In this document: positions 1 through 11,276 of the stretch, piece by piece
How the letters are laid out: each line of letters starts with the position of its first letter
How positions within the stretch are numbered: the first letter of the stretch is position 1
Assembly (NCBI RefSeq): GCF_000499845.2
Contig: NC_023756.2
Location: 7,277,481-7,341,480, forward strand
Direction: 5' to 3'
DNA: 64,000 nucleotides
Source of the DNA: Phaseolus vulgaris
Taxonomy: Eukaryota > Streptophyta > Magnoliopsida > Fabales > Fabaceae
Position numbers and translations under genes: made by a program
The notes under the pieces: model-generated
Seen by the model: only the letters and a program-made list of their open reading frames with translations
What the model was told of the DNA's origin: nothing
Databases searched by the model: none

Positions 1-823
1 GCAATTTTTAGTTTAGTTAAGAACGTGTTTGGCAAAACTTCTTCATAAATACTTCTAGGAGAAGATAAAATTAAAATAAGTGAGAAAACTTCTACAAATT
101 ACTAGTTTACGCTGTAGTTAAAAATCTTATTTTTGAGGAACTAACGACAGATCTTCTACAAAAAGCATAAATCATATTTAGTTTATGGAGAAGTTTAGTG
201 CATTTCTTATTTTCTTCTCTTACAAGTGCTTTTAGTTTCATTTATGGAAATGTATCATGCATGTGTGGTCCCCATTTTCACCAGTGACCTAAAAGTGAAG
301 AACTTCTGTGGTGGACAAGGATCACAGTTGACACATTTAATGGATCAAATGCGATAATTTTAGTTTTAGGGTCTGAAGGTGAACAGTTCTACATTTATAA
401 GGACTAAAATAATGTTTAAACCTTGAGGGGTTGTTTCAAGGTATAAAATTGTATTCATAGAAAGAGAAGTGCTTGGAATAAACTCTTAACATTCTGAACA
501 CATACTCTCATTGATTGAAATATGTTGAAAATCACAAAATTTGGCAGGTCTCACTTTATTTAAGGATCTCTCTCAATTTTGTACTTCAATAAATTGTATC
601 TATGTTCCTAACCCTCCCAAGAATGTTATTACCATGAACAAGTATTAATATTAGTAGTTTATAAAAAAGTTAGAATTTATGTAATTGAAAAAAAAGAAAC
701 ATGAAAAAGGATGAAGTGAGGTAGGTGATTGTTATAGAAAGAAAGTAATTTTTTCGGTGCCTTGAAACAAATGGCTGCTTGATTATATGCTTCTAAAACT
801 GGAGATTATTTTCTTATTTTCAG
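1..823. other. AT-rich non-coding stretch, possible intron
   Basis: I see no credible coding exon here. The sequence is AT-rich and ends in a pyrimidine-rich tract with TTTTCAG just before position 824. That would fit the intron preceding a terminal exon whose other exons lie outside the window. Confidence 0.3.
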
Positions 824-967
824 GTCAGGAGATTGGGGGGCTGCAGAACCTATTAAATTGGCCACAGTACGTTTCCATTCAAGGACTCAAGCAATGAATG
901 CATACATCGCAAAAAATGGAACCTTTTGCCAAAACAATCGCCTTTCTATACAAGTTTTGCAGTAATT
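824..967 (+). CDS. Possible terminal exon, RRM-like C-terminal half (partial gene)
   Basis: After a good splice acceptor (TTTTCAG) an open frame encodes about 47 residues, beginning SGDWGAAEPIKLATVRFHS and ending NNRLSIQVLQ before TAA. The order of a KLATVRF strand, an RTQAMNAYIAKNG helix-like segment and an RLSIQVLQ strand resembles the second half of an RNA-recognition motif. That is inference from pattern only; I cannot name the protein. Upstream exons were not found and may lie before the window. It could equally be a chance open stretch. If real, the gene converges on the SNF12 homologue on the opposite strand. Confidence 0.3.
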
Positions 968-2450
968 CATCATGCCCGTTAGTGGTGCTAGTATTATATA
1001 CTTTAATAGAGCCTAGAGTTTTTAACAAGTTTTTTTTTATTCCATGGTTATTTGGGATTTCATAATGCCTTTGGCTTACGGTGATCCAAGGAAATGTCAA
1101 AACTGTGGCAAAATGTCTATCTTGAGTAGTAACACTTGACGAATCAGTTTATCAGTTACTGATGAAGAGTTTGGTTTTTCTTTATATTGAAGTGTATTTT
1201 TATGTTATCCAATTAGTCAAATGTGTTTAGCTATTTGCACGCTGATATAAAACTAGTAACTTTTCAGTTATTGATTATACGTGAGTTCGTGTAGTCTAGT
1301 TCTTTGAATAAAAATATGTCCGTGGATATTTTGTTGGAAGTTATGTAAATATGTTAGCAAACACAGAAATAGTAGAAATTATTGCCAAACAAGAATTTGG
1401 TTAAGAATATGAGAGGAAGAGTTAAATTCAAAAAGAATATTAAAGAAACAAATTTTTTCTGTCAAGACTGGATAATTTGCGTTTACTGTCTTTCTTGCTT
1501 GTGGTAGTTGTTTCTCAGGTTCCATCTCCCAAATTAAACCTTAATTCTCCGTCCTCTGTCCCTACAATGGTAGGTCACTATCCTATCATCCAAAATTAAT
1601 AAAGCACAAATTTATTTGCCTGTTTACATAAGCCATGTCTTTCTTATACAATATTTGCCTGTTTACGGAAGCCATGTCGTATTATTTAGTAAATTATGTT
1701 AAACAACAAATATGTGAAGTGTCAAACAACTTATGTTAGGCAACTGTATTGGAGATTATCTAAACGGTTTCACAGTTAGAACTTGATGTTGCTATGATAA
1801 CCAATGTAAAAAACTATGTAAAGCAAATAATACTTGAATAAATCAGATTATAGAGTACAATTTTCATGTATAATCATTATAAATGATCAACTAATCCAAA
1901 AACATTACTTCTATTAACATTTAATGTAAAATAATTTTACATCATCAAATAAACCAAAATCATTATTTGTAAAGCTTGGAGCCTGTTATATGCGGTGTTC
2001 ATGAAAGACTGTTGCATTGCTTCAAGTTGAGTTAAAGTAAAAGAAGAAAAGCAACCAAATTTTACTATTAGAGAATTATTTATTTACCACTACTACTATC
2101 ATTCATATTGAGCAGGTAACACAGTCCAAAAATCAATGTCAACAGAAGCTATAGATATAGATGAAATACGAGGCATGGGGTGCAACATTTGTTTTTTATC
2201 GTGTTGTCGCAAGACAACTGAAGACACTGTACACCAATCAAATCCTTCCTAATACAATTTTCCATAATGACAAGCATCTTGCGCGGAGAAATGAACTCTG
2301 AGGTAACCAAAGAATTCACCACAGTTGACTACAACTAGATGTGAAACTGTGGCACCATTTATCACCTAACAAATAATTATCAGCACTGCAACTAGTTGTG
2401 CTCATACTACCCATACAACAACATATTGTATATATTACCATGGAGCAGCA
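968..2450. other. Intergenic, no gene seen
   Basis: AT-rich, with no supported coding sequence. It contains a short near-tandem duplication at about 1613-1690, in which the phrase ATTTGCCTGTTTAC occurs twice about 39 bp apart, followed each time by AAGCCATGTC. The right part may hold 3' UTR sequence of the converging minus-strand gene. Confidence 0.4.
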
Positions 2451-2512
2451 TTCCTTCCCGCCACTAATACAGCATGGAAGTCGGAAAACTAGCTACTTCA
2501 GAAATTCTCGTA

Positions 2513-2600
2513 GTATATATCTCCAAATACATCGCCAAAAGGGATGAATTACTGAGTATATATATCCCCAAATACATCGCCAAAAGGGATGAATTACTGA
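2513..2600. repeat. Tandem duplication, two ~44-bp units
   Basis: Two adjacent near-identical units (2513-2555 and 2556-2600) share CCAAATACATCGCCAAAAGG and GATGAATTACTGA. They differ by a two-base TA expansion and one T/C change. The repeat lies about 530 bp beyond the stop codon of the minus-strand SNF12 homologue, so it may fall in its 3' UTR or just downstream. The open frame through it reflects the duplication and is not a gene. Confidence 0.8.
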
Positions 2601-3133
2601 GTAAGTGGCCCTCCAACTCCTCCTGTCATGTGCTTCCTGGTGCATCACTTCCCACAGCTGGTTTGCGATTCAGATATCGAATAACAGCATCTTCAACCCT
2701 GTTCAAGTTGTCAAACAAGATAAAATTTAACAATGATTGTAACTGACGTGCATTTATATAACATTGAAGAAAAAACACATGAACACTGATCAACTCTACT
2801 TTTAGTTGGCACAAACACTAACATCTCTTGAGACTTAAAACTGCTGTGAATAGGAAAAATAAGAAGAGGGTTAATGCAATCTCAAGAAGCCTCGGGTGTC
2901 AATATGATGCACTTTTAGTCACATCTGAATTTTGAAATGAAATCCTTCCATGGATATGAGTTGGTGATCTAAGTGTATCAGTCAACTAATTAGAATCCAA
3001 ATGATCTAAGGCAACATATAGAAGTCAACTATTAATATCTAAACTATAAAGCTAGATTTTAAATTATTCTCATTAGCTAAATCATAACCATGTTAACAGT
3101 ATTATAAACAAAAAATAACATAAATGTTAAGGC

Positions 3134-4711
3134 TTACCATGGTTGGTTGAAGAAATCTGATCTGCGCTCTTTTTCTGCATTGCGACTAGGTTCTCCGGAA
3201 ACAAGTTTCAGATCCCTGCTTTGAGATTCAATCAATGCATTAATAAATTCTACTGGCGATTGACTGAAACCAAGAAAGAATGACCGTCTCCTTCTGTGCT
3301 CATGAATTTTTCTAATGATTCCACATATTGCTTCATCACATGTCTCAATCTCTTTGTTCTTTTCCACATTAGCCAATAAAGCAGACAACTCCCTCTGAAT
3401 TGGGAAAGGAACATCAACCATCACATCATAACAAGCAGTCCCAGCTGGACTGTTTCCCGATAGCTTGATCTTGTGTTCCAAAAGTATAGGCTGTGGAGGG
3501 AACAAATGTGAAGATATTTTCTGAGAAACCATTGTAAACTTCATCTTTTCTTCTCCAAATACTTTCTGAAGAGGCTGATCACAGTGAAAGAAAGAAGGGT
3601 CATTAGGGTTTTGCAACTTCCTGGCCTTTACATAGTGCCAGATCGCAGCAACAATTCTTGGGCGGGTATCAACCTCAATACCAAGAACCTCTGTCAAAGC
3701 AGGCGAAAGCTTAAACTTCTCTGGTATATAATTCATTTCCAGCCGTATATTCACTGTAAACTCTTTATCCCCTTTCCTCTTAACTTCAAAACCTTCATGT
3801 GGAGCAGGTGATCGAGCATTCTCCCACATAATAATATGATTATCTGGATATAGTCTCTGATCTAAAGAAATGGTTACTCTTTTGAAGAAAGCTGAAAACT
3901 TGGGATACAAAGGAGTCGACTTCTGAACCACTCCTGGCTGATCAGGGTCTACACCATCTTCCAATATCCTTCCAACTATCTTCAGCGTCCAGGTTGGAGG
4001 CTCTGCAGTCGGCTTCTTTGGAATTGTGCGAATTTGATTAGCAAAAGTGTTAAATACATAGATGCGAAGGGTTTTCTGAATACAGGGTGGGTTTTTGAGC
4101 GCTTCCTGGATGTCAGCCTTCTTCCTAGCAAGTGCTGCATCAACACGAGACTCAAACTCGAGAAGCTGTGTGTACAGGGCAGACTCGGGCAGTATAGCTG
4201 CCACTTTATCTTGCAGCTGCTTCTCCGGAAGCTTCTGCTTCTTCCTCCGGGAAGCAGGTGTGAGCTCCATCGGTCTCAAAGGAGAGAAGCTGTTGGGAGG
4301 GGAAAATCCAACTGGCCGAATTGGAGGTTTCAAAGGGATCCGTTTCCCACTAGCATTGCCCGGTGTGGAAATAGGCGAGGACAGCCCCAAACTCCCCAAA
4401 CCACCACCTTGGTTCTGATTAAGACTCAAACCCTGTGCTTGCAAATGAGCCTGGATTTGAGCATGGGCTGCAGCTGCTGCTTGGGCATGAGCCTGAGCCT
4501 GAGCCTGGGCCTTGGACTGAGCTTGGACAATAGCATGGGCCTGTGACAGTGGAAACTGCCCTTGAAAACCAACGGGAATCTGGCCCGGTCCTTGGGACTG
4601 TGAAAAACCAAGGTTTGTAGGTATAGAATTGGAGGATATTCCAGCATTGCCAAAGGATGAGGAAGAGGCCCCAATGCCCTTAGAAGGGTTATTATTGTTC
4701 ACAGACATCAC
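3134..4711 (-). CDS. SNF12: SWI/SNF complex component SNF12 homologue (BAF60/SWIB family)
   Basis: Encodes 525 residues in one uninterrupted frame. The N-terminal ~125 residues are low-complexity and rich in Gln, Ala, Gly and Ser, with QA/HA repeats at about 58-95. A basic stretch ([10 protein letters not shown]) lies at about 155-164. The highly conserved BAF60 core follows ([17 protein letters not shown], then [10 protein letters not shown]), then a SWIB/MDM2 fold at about 327-404 ([29 protein letters not shown]), then the conserved C-terminus ending SDFFNQPW. Length and order match Arabidopsis CHC1 (about 534 residues). The family is an accessory subunit of SWI/SNF chromatin remodellers in the nucleus. 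The frame opens with two Met codons; the second (4708) gives MSVNNNN, matching the usual plant start, so either may be used. The 5' UTR appears to contain an intron: a donor GTAAACCC reads leftward from 4970, with an acceptor about 10-25 bases upstream of the ATG. Confidence 0.97.
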   Translation of the reverse strand: MMSVNNNNPSKGIGASSSSFGNAGISSNSIPTNLGFSQSQGPGQIPVGFQGQFPLSQAHAIVQAQSKAQAQAQAHAQAAAAAHAQIQAHLQAQGLSLNQNQGGGLGSLGLSSPISTPGNASGKRIPLKPPIRPVGFSPPNSFSPLRPMELTPASRRKKQKLPEKQLQDKVAAILPESALYTQLLEFESRVDAALARKKADIQEALKNPPCIQKTLRIYVFNTFANQIRTIPKKPTAEPPTWTLKIVGRILEDGVDPDQPGVVQKSTPLYPKFSAFFKRVTISLDQRLYPDNHIIMWENARSPAPHEGFEVKRKGDKEFTVNIRLEMNYIPEKFKLSPALTEVLGIEVDTRPRIVAAIWHYVKARKLQNPNDPSFFHCDQPLQKVFGEEKMKFTMVSQKISSHLFPPQPILLEHKIKLSGNSPAGTACYDVMVDVPFPIQRELSALLANVEKNKEIETCDEAICGIIRKIHEHRRRRSFFLGFSQSPVEFINALIESQSRDLKLVSGEPSRNAEKERRSDFFNQPW

Positions 4712-4724
4712 TATCCAAACCTAA

Positions 4725-4970
4725 TCCACTAGTCAACCAGAAAAGGGCAAAACAAAAACAAAAGCAAAAACAAAAACCTCAATACCAAAATGAAAAGATC
4801 ATATCTTTAACTCTCGATCTTAACCAGTGAACCAAGCGAGGAAATAACCAACAAATTCAAGCGTCCAAATTCAGAACTTGCGTGAGTCACCACCGACTAC
4901 GAATTTGCATTGCCCCGGAAAATTAAAAAAAGCCCGAAAATGAAAAACCACTTAATCGACTAGGGTTTAC
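4725..4970 (-). other. Probable 5' UTR intron of the SNF12 homologue
   Basis: On the minus strand the sequence GAG|GTAAACCCTAG gives a good donor at 4970. A pyrimidine-rich tract precedes candidate acceptors (GACTAG or GGATTAG) shortly upstream of the start codon. Leader introns are common in plant housekeeping genes. The exact acceptor and the transcription start are not determined; untranslated exon 1 would lie at about 4971-5200. Confidence 0.55.
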
Positions 4971-5209
4971 CTCGATCTGGCCTTAGAAGGATCCGCGAAA
5001 CTCCAGATGGTTAGAAGAAGACGAGATTATCTTGGGTGCATGGGGGTTGGGTGGGAGAGAGGGATGGATTGGAAGGATCTTGAATTTGAGAGAAAAGGGA
5101 AAGAGTGAGAAAGATTGGTTATGGTTCTTTTCTGGAAGGTGGACGATGATGGCGGTGAAGCGTGGCTAGGGTTAGGAAAATGGCCCAATTTTGGGAGGTC
5201 AAACCTCAA

Positions 5210-6298
5210 TGTTTAGTCACTCAATGAGTATGCCTTCCCTTCTAAAGCTTTCCACCAAAACGCCGTCGTTCCTGTTGCTTCTTCTTCCTCTAAACTGATA
5301 ATTTTTTTAAAAACATTTTAATAATAAACATGATTCCTTTTTTCATTTTCATGATTCATTTATTTTATCACTTTGACCCCATTAATATTATGCAATCTTT
5401 TTACCTAATTAAAAAAAATTGTTGAAAAAATATATTAATAATTTGAATTTATTTAGTACAAATTTGAATATTACATCAATTTCAACTAATGAAAGAATTG
5501 TATGTATTTTTTTTTTTTTATAAATTGATTCAAATTTTTTTGTTAACAATATTTTGGGAGATTTAATTATATCTTATTTTGACAGATATCGAGAATGAAA
5601 CGGTGCTTGTTTCTATAAATGCATTTGAAAAATAAAATATTTGTGATCGGCTACATTAGCATTATAACTACAAGTGGAATACACACGATCTCGTATTTAT
5701 TTATATATATATATATATATTTATTTATTTAAACAAAACATAAATGTATGTGTATTTGTATATATGAGAAAGAGAACATGAGAGCTATATTATTGGATTT
5801 CAAGATATTTGAGAAAAAGAGAGATAAAGTGAGAAAAAATATAGAAAGAAAAAATATGATAAAATTCAAATTGAAAAGCATCTATTGTCACTAAAAAAAA
5901 TAAAATAAATAAAAAATTCCATTCAAAACTTTTAATAACTGTTTTAATAAAATTAAATATTAATATAAAGATAAAATAAAATAAAAATTGAGAACAAGAG
6001 AAGAATCTCTTTATTCAAGAAGAAAAAGAAATTATTGTCTATAATAAAAACTTTCCTAATAAATATATATATATATATGAGTTTTTACTATTATATAAAA
6101 TACTAAATTATTGACATTCTATGAAAAGGTTTTAAAACACAACTCAAACAACTTTTTTATATTTTTTTATTTTACATTAAATAGTGTTTTAAATATTAAG
6201 TGATTTTAGTTAAGAAAAACTGTAATAATAAATGAAGACAAATTAAGTAAATTGTTCTATAAGACTTTAAAAATATAATCAAATTTTTTTAATAACAA
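5210..6298. other. AT-rich intergenic with TA microsatellites
   Basis: No gene seen. It holds the presumptive upstream region of the minus-strand SNF12 homologue and short TA runs at about 5702-5722 and 6063-6078. Confidence 0.5.
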
Positions 6299-6781
6299 GG
6301 TTAAATATGTTTTTTTTATTGTATTTTATGTGAAATTATTCTCCATTTCTAGTCCAAACTATAAATTTCCTGGTTTTTTTAGTATGAAAATTATTGGAAC
6401 GAGTCTTTGATAATATACGACATTAACTTTTTTTGAAGTGACGAACATACTTTCAACGTGGATTGTATTTTAACGTCCACGTGAATCGTTTGGTTTGAAC
6501 AGTGTATTTGGAGGGAGAAACAAAGGAGAAAACAAAGAGTGACAAAGTTTAACTGAAAAAGTTACATTATTGCCCTCTACAAGAAGATTATTGTGGTTGA
6601 GTGATTGTGACATTCGTTTTATGAGGTGAATTAGAGTTTTGGTGGGGTGATCTTTAGGGTTGTTTTCGTAGAATGACATTGGTTTTAAAAGGTAAGAATT
6701 TTTTGTTTTGCTTTGTTTTGTGTTATGAATGATATTTGAATAAAAATGTAAGAAATGGGATTCACAATCAATCTTCATCAT

Positions 6782-8862
6782 ATGAGAAAGTTTATAACAT
6801 CTCCGTTGTTGTTGCATTACAAAGGAGGTGAAAAACATGTTTTTCATTGGTTGAATTCAGATAGGTGATGACTCTTTATGGGAAGTGCACCGCATTGTCA
6901 GAAGTAATAATGTGTTCCTAAAAACGGATATTGAGTCCACAAGGAACAGTTGAATAATCAAGTAAAACATTCGCTAAATATAAGACAAAATAATAAAAAT
7001 GTAATGAAAGTTGTTATGATGACAATGATTAGTCAAAAAACAAGTAAAAGAATTTGTTGCTTCAAGTTGGAAAAATAGGGATTGGGTTTCATCTTTCTTA
7101 CTCTTTTGTATTTTGATTAGCATGAAAATATTATGTCCTTTGATTGATATTGATGCTCCTATAAAAACCATTTATATTGATTCCTCGCATATAAAATTTT
7201 TAAGGTGTTTCTTAAATATCGATTTCTCGCATATTTATAAAAACAACTTATCATTACGATTAGATGTTGATAGCAATTAACATTCCAAGTCTATTCCTAA
7301 CACTCAGATATGTTAAGTATTATTAATTAGGTCAGAACCCTAAAAATACTTTCCAGACAAATTTAAGATTCTAGATCAAGAATTAAAAGCAAAATAATAA
7401 TATCAATAATCAATCAAGAACATAATATTATGTTCAGATATCACCTCAATACATAAGAGTTTGAACAAATTACTCTAAATCCTAAAGGGTAGAATTAGTC
7501 ACTCGTGATGACTATTACACGCAAGGAAAGCATGAAAAGAAGATCCATGATGTTTTTCCTTGACAACTGCCTCCTTTAATGTTTCTGACACCTCCTATTC
7601 TCCCAATTGGGTTACAAGTCACTCAATGATGTTTTCCTCTCAATCTTACACACTAGGGTTGTGCCTAAAACCCCCTATTTAACCTAATTTGATTGGGCTT
7701 AAGTGGATTCTCGCGCAAGCAAGAATGGGCTCACTTGAGCGAGTAAAACGTTGAAATTGACCAATGTTGCTGGAGCATTCTAGCTCAACCGAGAATGGGC
7801 TCGCTTGAGCAAGATCCTATGATGCTCAGTTGGGTATTTGTGGGCTTGGTGCATGTCGGGGCCTTTCAGCTTCCCCTTTTAACTTATATTATTCTCCTTT
7901 TACTCAATCATCTTCATCCTACCCTAGAATCTTGAAATTAATACAAAATTTGGGAATAAATCGTTCTTATTCAAATAAAGATCACAAAATATGTAAAAAT
8001 GTATAAATTCATAAATTAGGATTTTAGCAATTATTACTTATAAGTGCCTATTTTTTAATATGAAATATTACTGATTTTGGCTCTTATCAATAGGTGGTCA
8101 TATTTTGAAGTGGTTGGGATAATTAAGGAGTTTAAGTATGATTATAAGGTTAAGCTATGGTGGAAACCTAAGAAAGGAAGGATGGAGAAAAATTTGAAAT
8201 ACTTAATTAGGGATAGAGATTCTATGGATATGGCTAACTGCAAAAAATACAAAGCCGAAAGTAGAAATTTATGCTTAACATGATGTCATTAGTGAAACAC
8301 ATATAATTGAGTACATTGGCTTTGATCAAAGTGATGAAGTCAATGGTAATGAGGGTTTAAGGGTGATGATGTGGAAAGGGTTGGGAGTGATAATGTGGAA
8401 TGGGTTGGGACAGGATAAGAGAAGTGGAAATTTGTTATCTGTATGGTCTGGACAGGATAAGTTCCAATTTACATATTACACTAAAAAAATATGTTGTAGA
8501 TCTTAAGCACCATACTTGTACATGTTCTTTTGGGGTTTTAGTAGGTATACCTTGTAGACATGTTGTTGCAATCAATTGTAAGTTAGAACAACCTATAAAT
8601 AAGATATTACAAAAGGGATGCATATGATGCTTATTGCAACCAAGAAATTTTTGTCATAAATGGATAGTAGTTGTGGTCAAGAAAAAATTCACTACACATC
8701 GTAACTCCATTGCATAAGACACCTCCGGGAAGGCCAAGATAATTAAGGAGGAGAGAAGTTGATAAAATTTGTCATGCCACAAAAATTAGCAGAACAAACG
8801 TGAGAATGAGGTGCAACACATGTCAACAGTATGGTCACAACAGTAGAGCTTGCATAAATTAA
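6782..8862 (+). pseudogene. MuDR-type MULE transposase pseudogene, interrupted by a solo LTR
   Basis: The frame starts at ATG 6782 and reads HYKGGEKHVFHWLNSDR up to 6865. It resumes exactly after the inserted LTR and its duplicated ATAGG as WSYFEVVGIIKEF, then LIRDRDSMDMANC, the N-terminal PB1-like region of MuDR transposases. A frameshift near 8275 leads into HDVISETHIIEYIGFD. The catalytic DDE core is missing. Frame-shifted sequence then enters the SWIM zinc finger (CTCSFGVLVGIPCRH) at about 8514-8562. A C-terminal zinc knuckle (CNTCQQYGHNSRAC) ends at the TAA at 8860-8862, with an in-frame TAA just before the LRRREVDK segment. A cut-and-paste DNA transposase originally; plainly inactive now. 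Confidence 0.85.
6866..8089 (-). mobile_element. Solo LTR 1 (TSD ATAGG) inserted in the MULE gene
   Basis: Read on the minus strand it starts TGATAAG and ends TCATCA, the TG...CA form of LTR ends, and is about 1.22 kb long. It is flanked by a perfect 5-bp target duplication, ATAGG, at 6861-6865 and 8090-8094. No internal retrotransposon sequence is attached, so it is a solo LTR, normally produced by recombination between the two LTRs of one element. It is homologous over its length to the inverted copy at 11277-12437. The lineage is probably Gypsy-type (inference). Confidence 0.85.
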
Positions 8863-10280
8863 TTTAGAAAAGGTCCAAAAAAACTACATAGGTAATGAAC
8901 CATTTACCACTTACACTGATGTAAAGCTTCTATCCAAATTTGCTTTTAATGTGTACTATATGTGCAAGGGAAAATGAAGACACCAAACAATCCAACTGCA
9001 ACTGCAATGAGGACCATGAGTAAAGGTTCTACATCTGGAATGATAGACCAAATCACATCCACAATAGCTCAATGAACATAGAAGAAGAAGAGCAAATCGT
9101 CCACCACTCACATGGAGACACCTATTGTAGGCTATCAAGCAAGTTCTACTAAGGTCTTTCAAAAGAAAAAGTAAAACTGCATTGGGATGTGTAAAATTTC
9201 GTTATTAATGGTCATGTGTTGCCTCTTTTGAACATTTTTTGTTCCATTTGATGGAGGGTTTTTTAATGTAGTTTGTCCTGTTGTATTTGAGGCTCCACCA
9301 ACTTTTGTATTTACTTTATCAAACATGTATGGACAAGTTATATTACCTATTACTTTTAAATTTCTTCATTACAACTAATGACTTTTATTACTTCCATTTG
9401 ACATATTCAAAACGCTTCTTTTGCCTGATACAATCATAACTAACATTGATTTCAATAAATAGAGAAAACACAACATTCCAATAAAAAGGGAAAACATGTA
9501 TTTGTACTTAAGTTCATTTCAGATCCACTTCAAAGGGGATAACATTACATATTACATTTTCTATTTAGCAAAAAAATGAAGCAAAAGATAATTGTAATGC
9601 CAAAGATACACCCAAAAAACACATTCATTTTCCCAAATTTTCTCTTGTCACTAATTTTTGCTTAAACTTAGCATTCTTCTTAGATAGATAATACAACACT
9701 ATGTTGTCTTTTATTACGTTTGATAAGGCACATAGTGTAAGCTAACCTTGTACTTCAATAAATATAAATATATGTATATATATACATACATATATGCTCA
9801 TTCTATGTTGCATGGAATATTATATGCCAAAGAGACCCATTAAAAGCAAAAGTTAAAGTCAACATTAAAAGATATCTTGGAGTTCGAACTAAAGTTACTT
9901 CTTCTTTGCAATTCTGAAGTATTGAGCATTGAGCATTGACAACTCTGGAAAGAATATTTGCCTTGTACAACTATGCACAAGTAGGGAAAATTAAGCCAAG
10001 GCACATTGTCCAAGGAAAGATAACTGGATCTAGCTTTTGGAAATATTACATAAAGAAGAAGAGATCATTTAATGCATTCCAATCAAGCAAGCTCTTTAGA
10101 CGAAAGAAGTATATACAAAAGAACTAAAGGTGATTCAGTGGCAAAAACTTATTCACAACAATCATCTTTTTCAAACCCTATATTAAGCATCTCAAGGAGA
10201 AGAAGAAAATAATAGACCATGTTGTATAGTGCTAAAATGTTGCTCAAATTTTGTGTGCCCTTTTAAAGCTTCACAGAAGA
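8863..10280. other. Non-coding, unrecognised
   Basis: No supported gene. The left part may be the untranslated 3' flank of the MULE. A TA-rich run lies at about 9768-9795. A 63-codon open frame at 9936-10127 is Lys-rich with no recognised motif. Confidence 0.4.
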
Positions 10281-11090
10281 ACATTATTGGTGTTCAATCA
10301 ACTAACTGAGAGAGAGTGTGTGTGATCAAATTCTACATACACCTTTAGACGATTATCCTTTCTAGCAAGCTTCAATTTGATCAATTGATCATTCTATGTG
10401 CAAATTATTCATCTTGGCTAGAAGTGGTTGTTTGGAAAATCATACTTAATTAAGTTAGGAGTGACTTGTATAAAGAATACTCAAGAGATTAGCTGGGAGT
10501 GGATACAAGCTCAAAAAATACTTAGTTGAGCCAATAGTGGCTTGTGTCAATAATACTCAAGGGGTTAGTCAAGAGTGGTTAGGGTCCAAAGATTACTCGA
10601 TTAATCCATGAATGACTTGTATCAAGAATACTCAAGGGGCTAGTTAGGAGTGACTATGTGCCCAAAGAATACTCAATTGTATTTCATTGTAGTAGTTTGC
10701 TTATGGATCTCAATTAGTTGATTGAGAACTGAACATAGTTTATTTGATTAGACGAACAAATATAAAAGTTATAGTGTGTATCCTTTCTTTTTCTATCTCT
10801 CTACTTTGCATATTATTGTTATATGTAACAAAGAAGGAGAGTCACTGCAATATTAGATATAACCAAAATGTTTCATATAAGTAATTTCGTTAAGCTAAAT
10901 TGCTTTGTTTGATACACTGCATTAGATACAACTACCATTAGTTGATTACTTAATTATAAATCTATTGTTTACGTATTCATTGTCAGACTATATTTGCGAA
11001 AAGTGCACAAAAGTTTTAAAACAAAAAAACAATTCAATCCTCCTTTCTTGTGTTCTTCCTATTTTAACACAAGTGGATTTGTTAAATAAA
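10280..11090 (+). repeat. Degenerate Copia-type LTR-like sequence with ~75-bp tandem units
   Basis: Three degraded units beginning near 10472, 10548 and 10622 share AATACTCAAG, a GTTAG-type phrase and GACTTGTAT, with a spacing of about 75 bp. Near 11030 the sequence AATTCAATCCTCC followed by TTTCTTGTGTT resembles the 3' end of plant Sirevirus-like Copia LTRs. A similar phrase recurs at about 11230-11255. Boundaries and orientation are approximate. Confidence 0.35.
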
Positions 11091-11276
11091 AAGTTGTTTA
11101 ACATATCTTATTAGACTCAATTTCTATTAAGAAAATCGTTAACATTTTTTTTAACCTATAATACTATCGTCTGAAATATCATTATGAGACAATATTCACG
11201 AATTTTTTTTAAAGAATTATTAAAACACAATTTAGCACGCCCCTTCTTGTGTTTTTCTTGTTTTCTACAGTAACAT

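Larger units (their letters stand above)
6299..8862 (+). mobile_element. Degenerate MULE (Mutator-like) transposon, 3' limit uncertain
   Basis: The segment starts with a terminus-like sequence at 6299 (GGTTAAATATG followed by T-runs and AAATTATTGGAACGAGTC). The same motifs recur in inverted form in a small element at 63.5-63.8 kb. A MuDR-type transposase pseudogene follows. A second terminal inverted repeat was not found downstream, so the right boundary is set only at the end of recognisable coding sequence. Confidence 0.55.

Noticed and set aside
4034..4674. Several overlapping frames inside the SNF12 homologue
   Set aside because: Shadows of a well-supported coding sequence whose Gln/Ala repeats keep other frames open.
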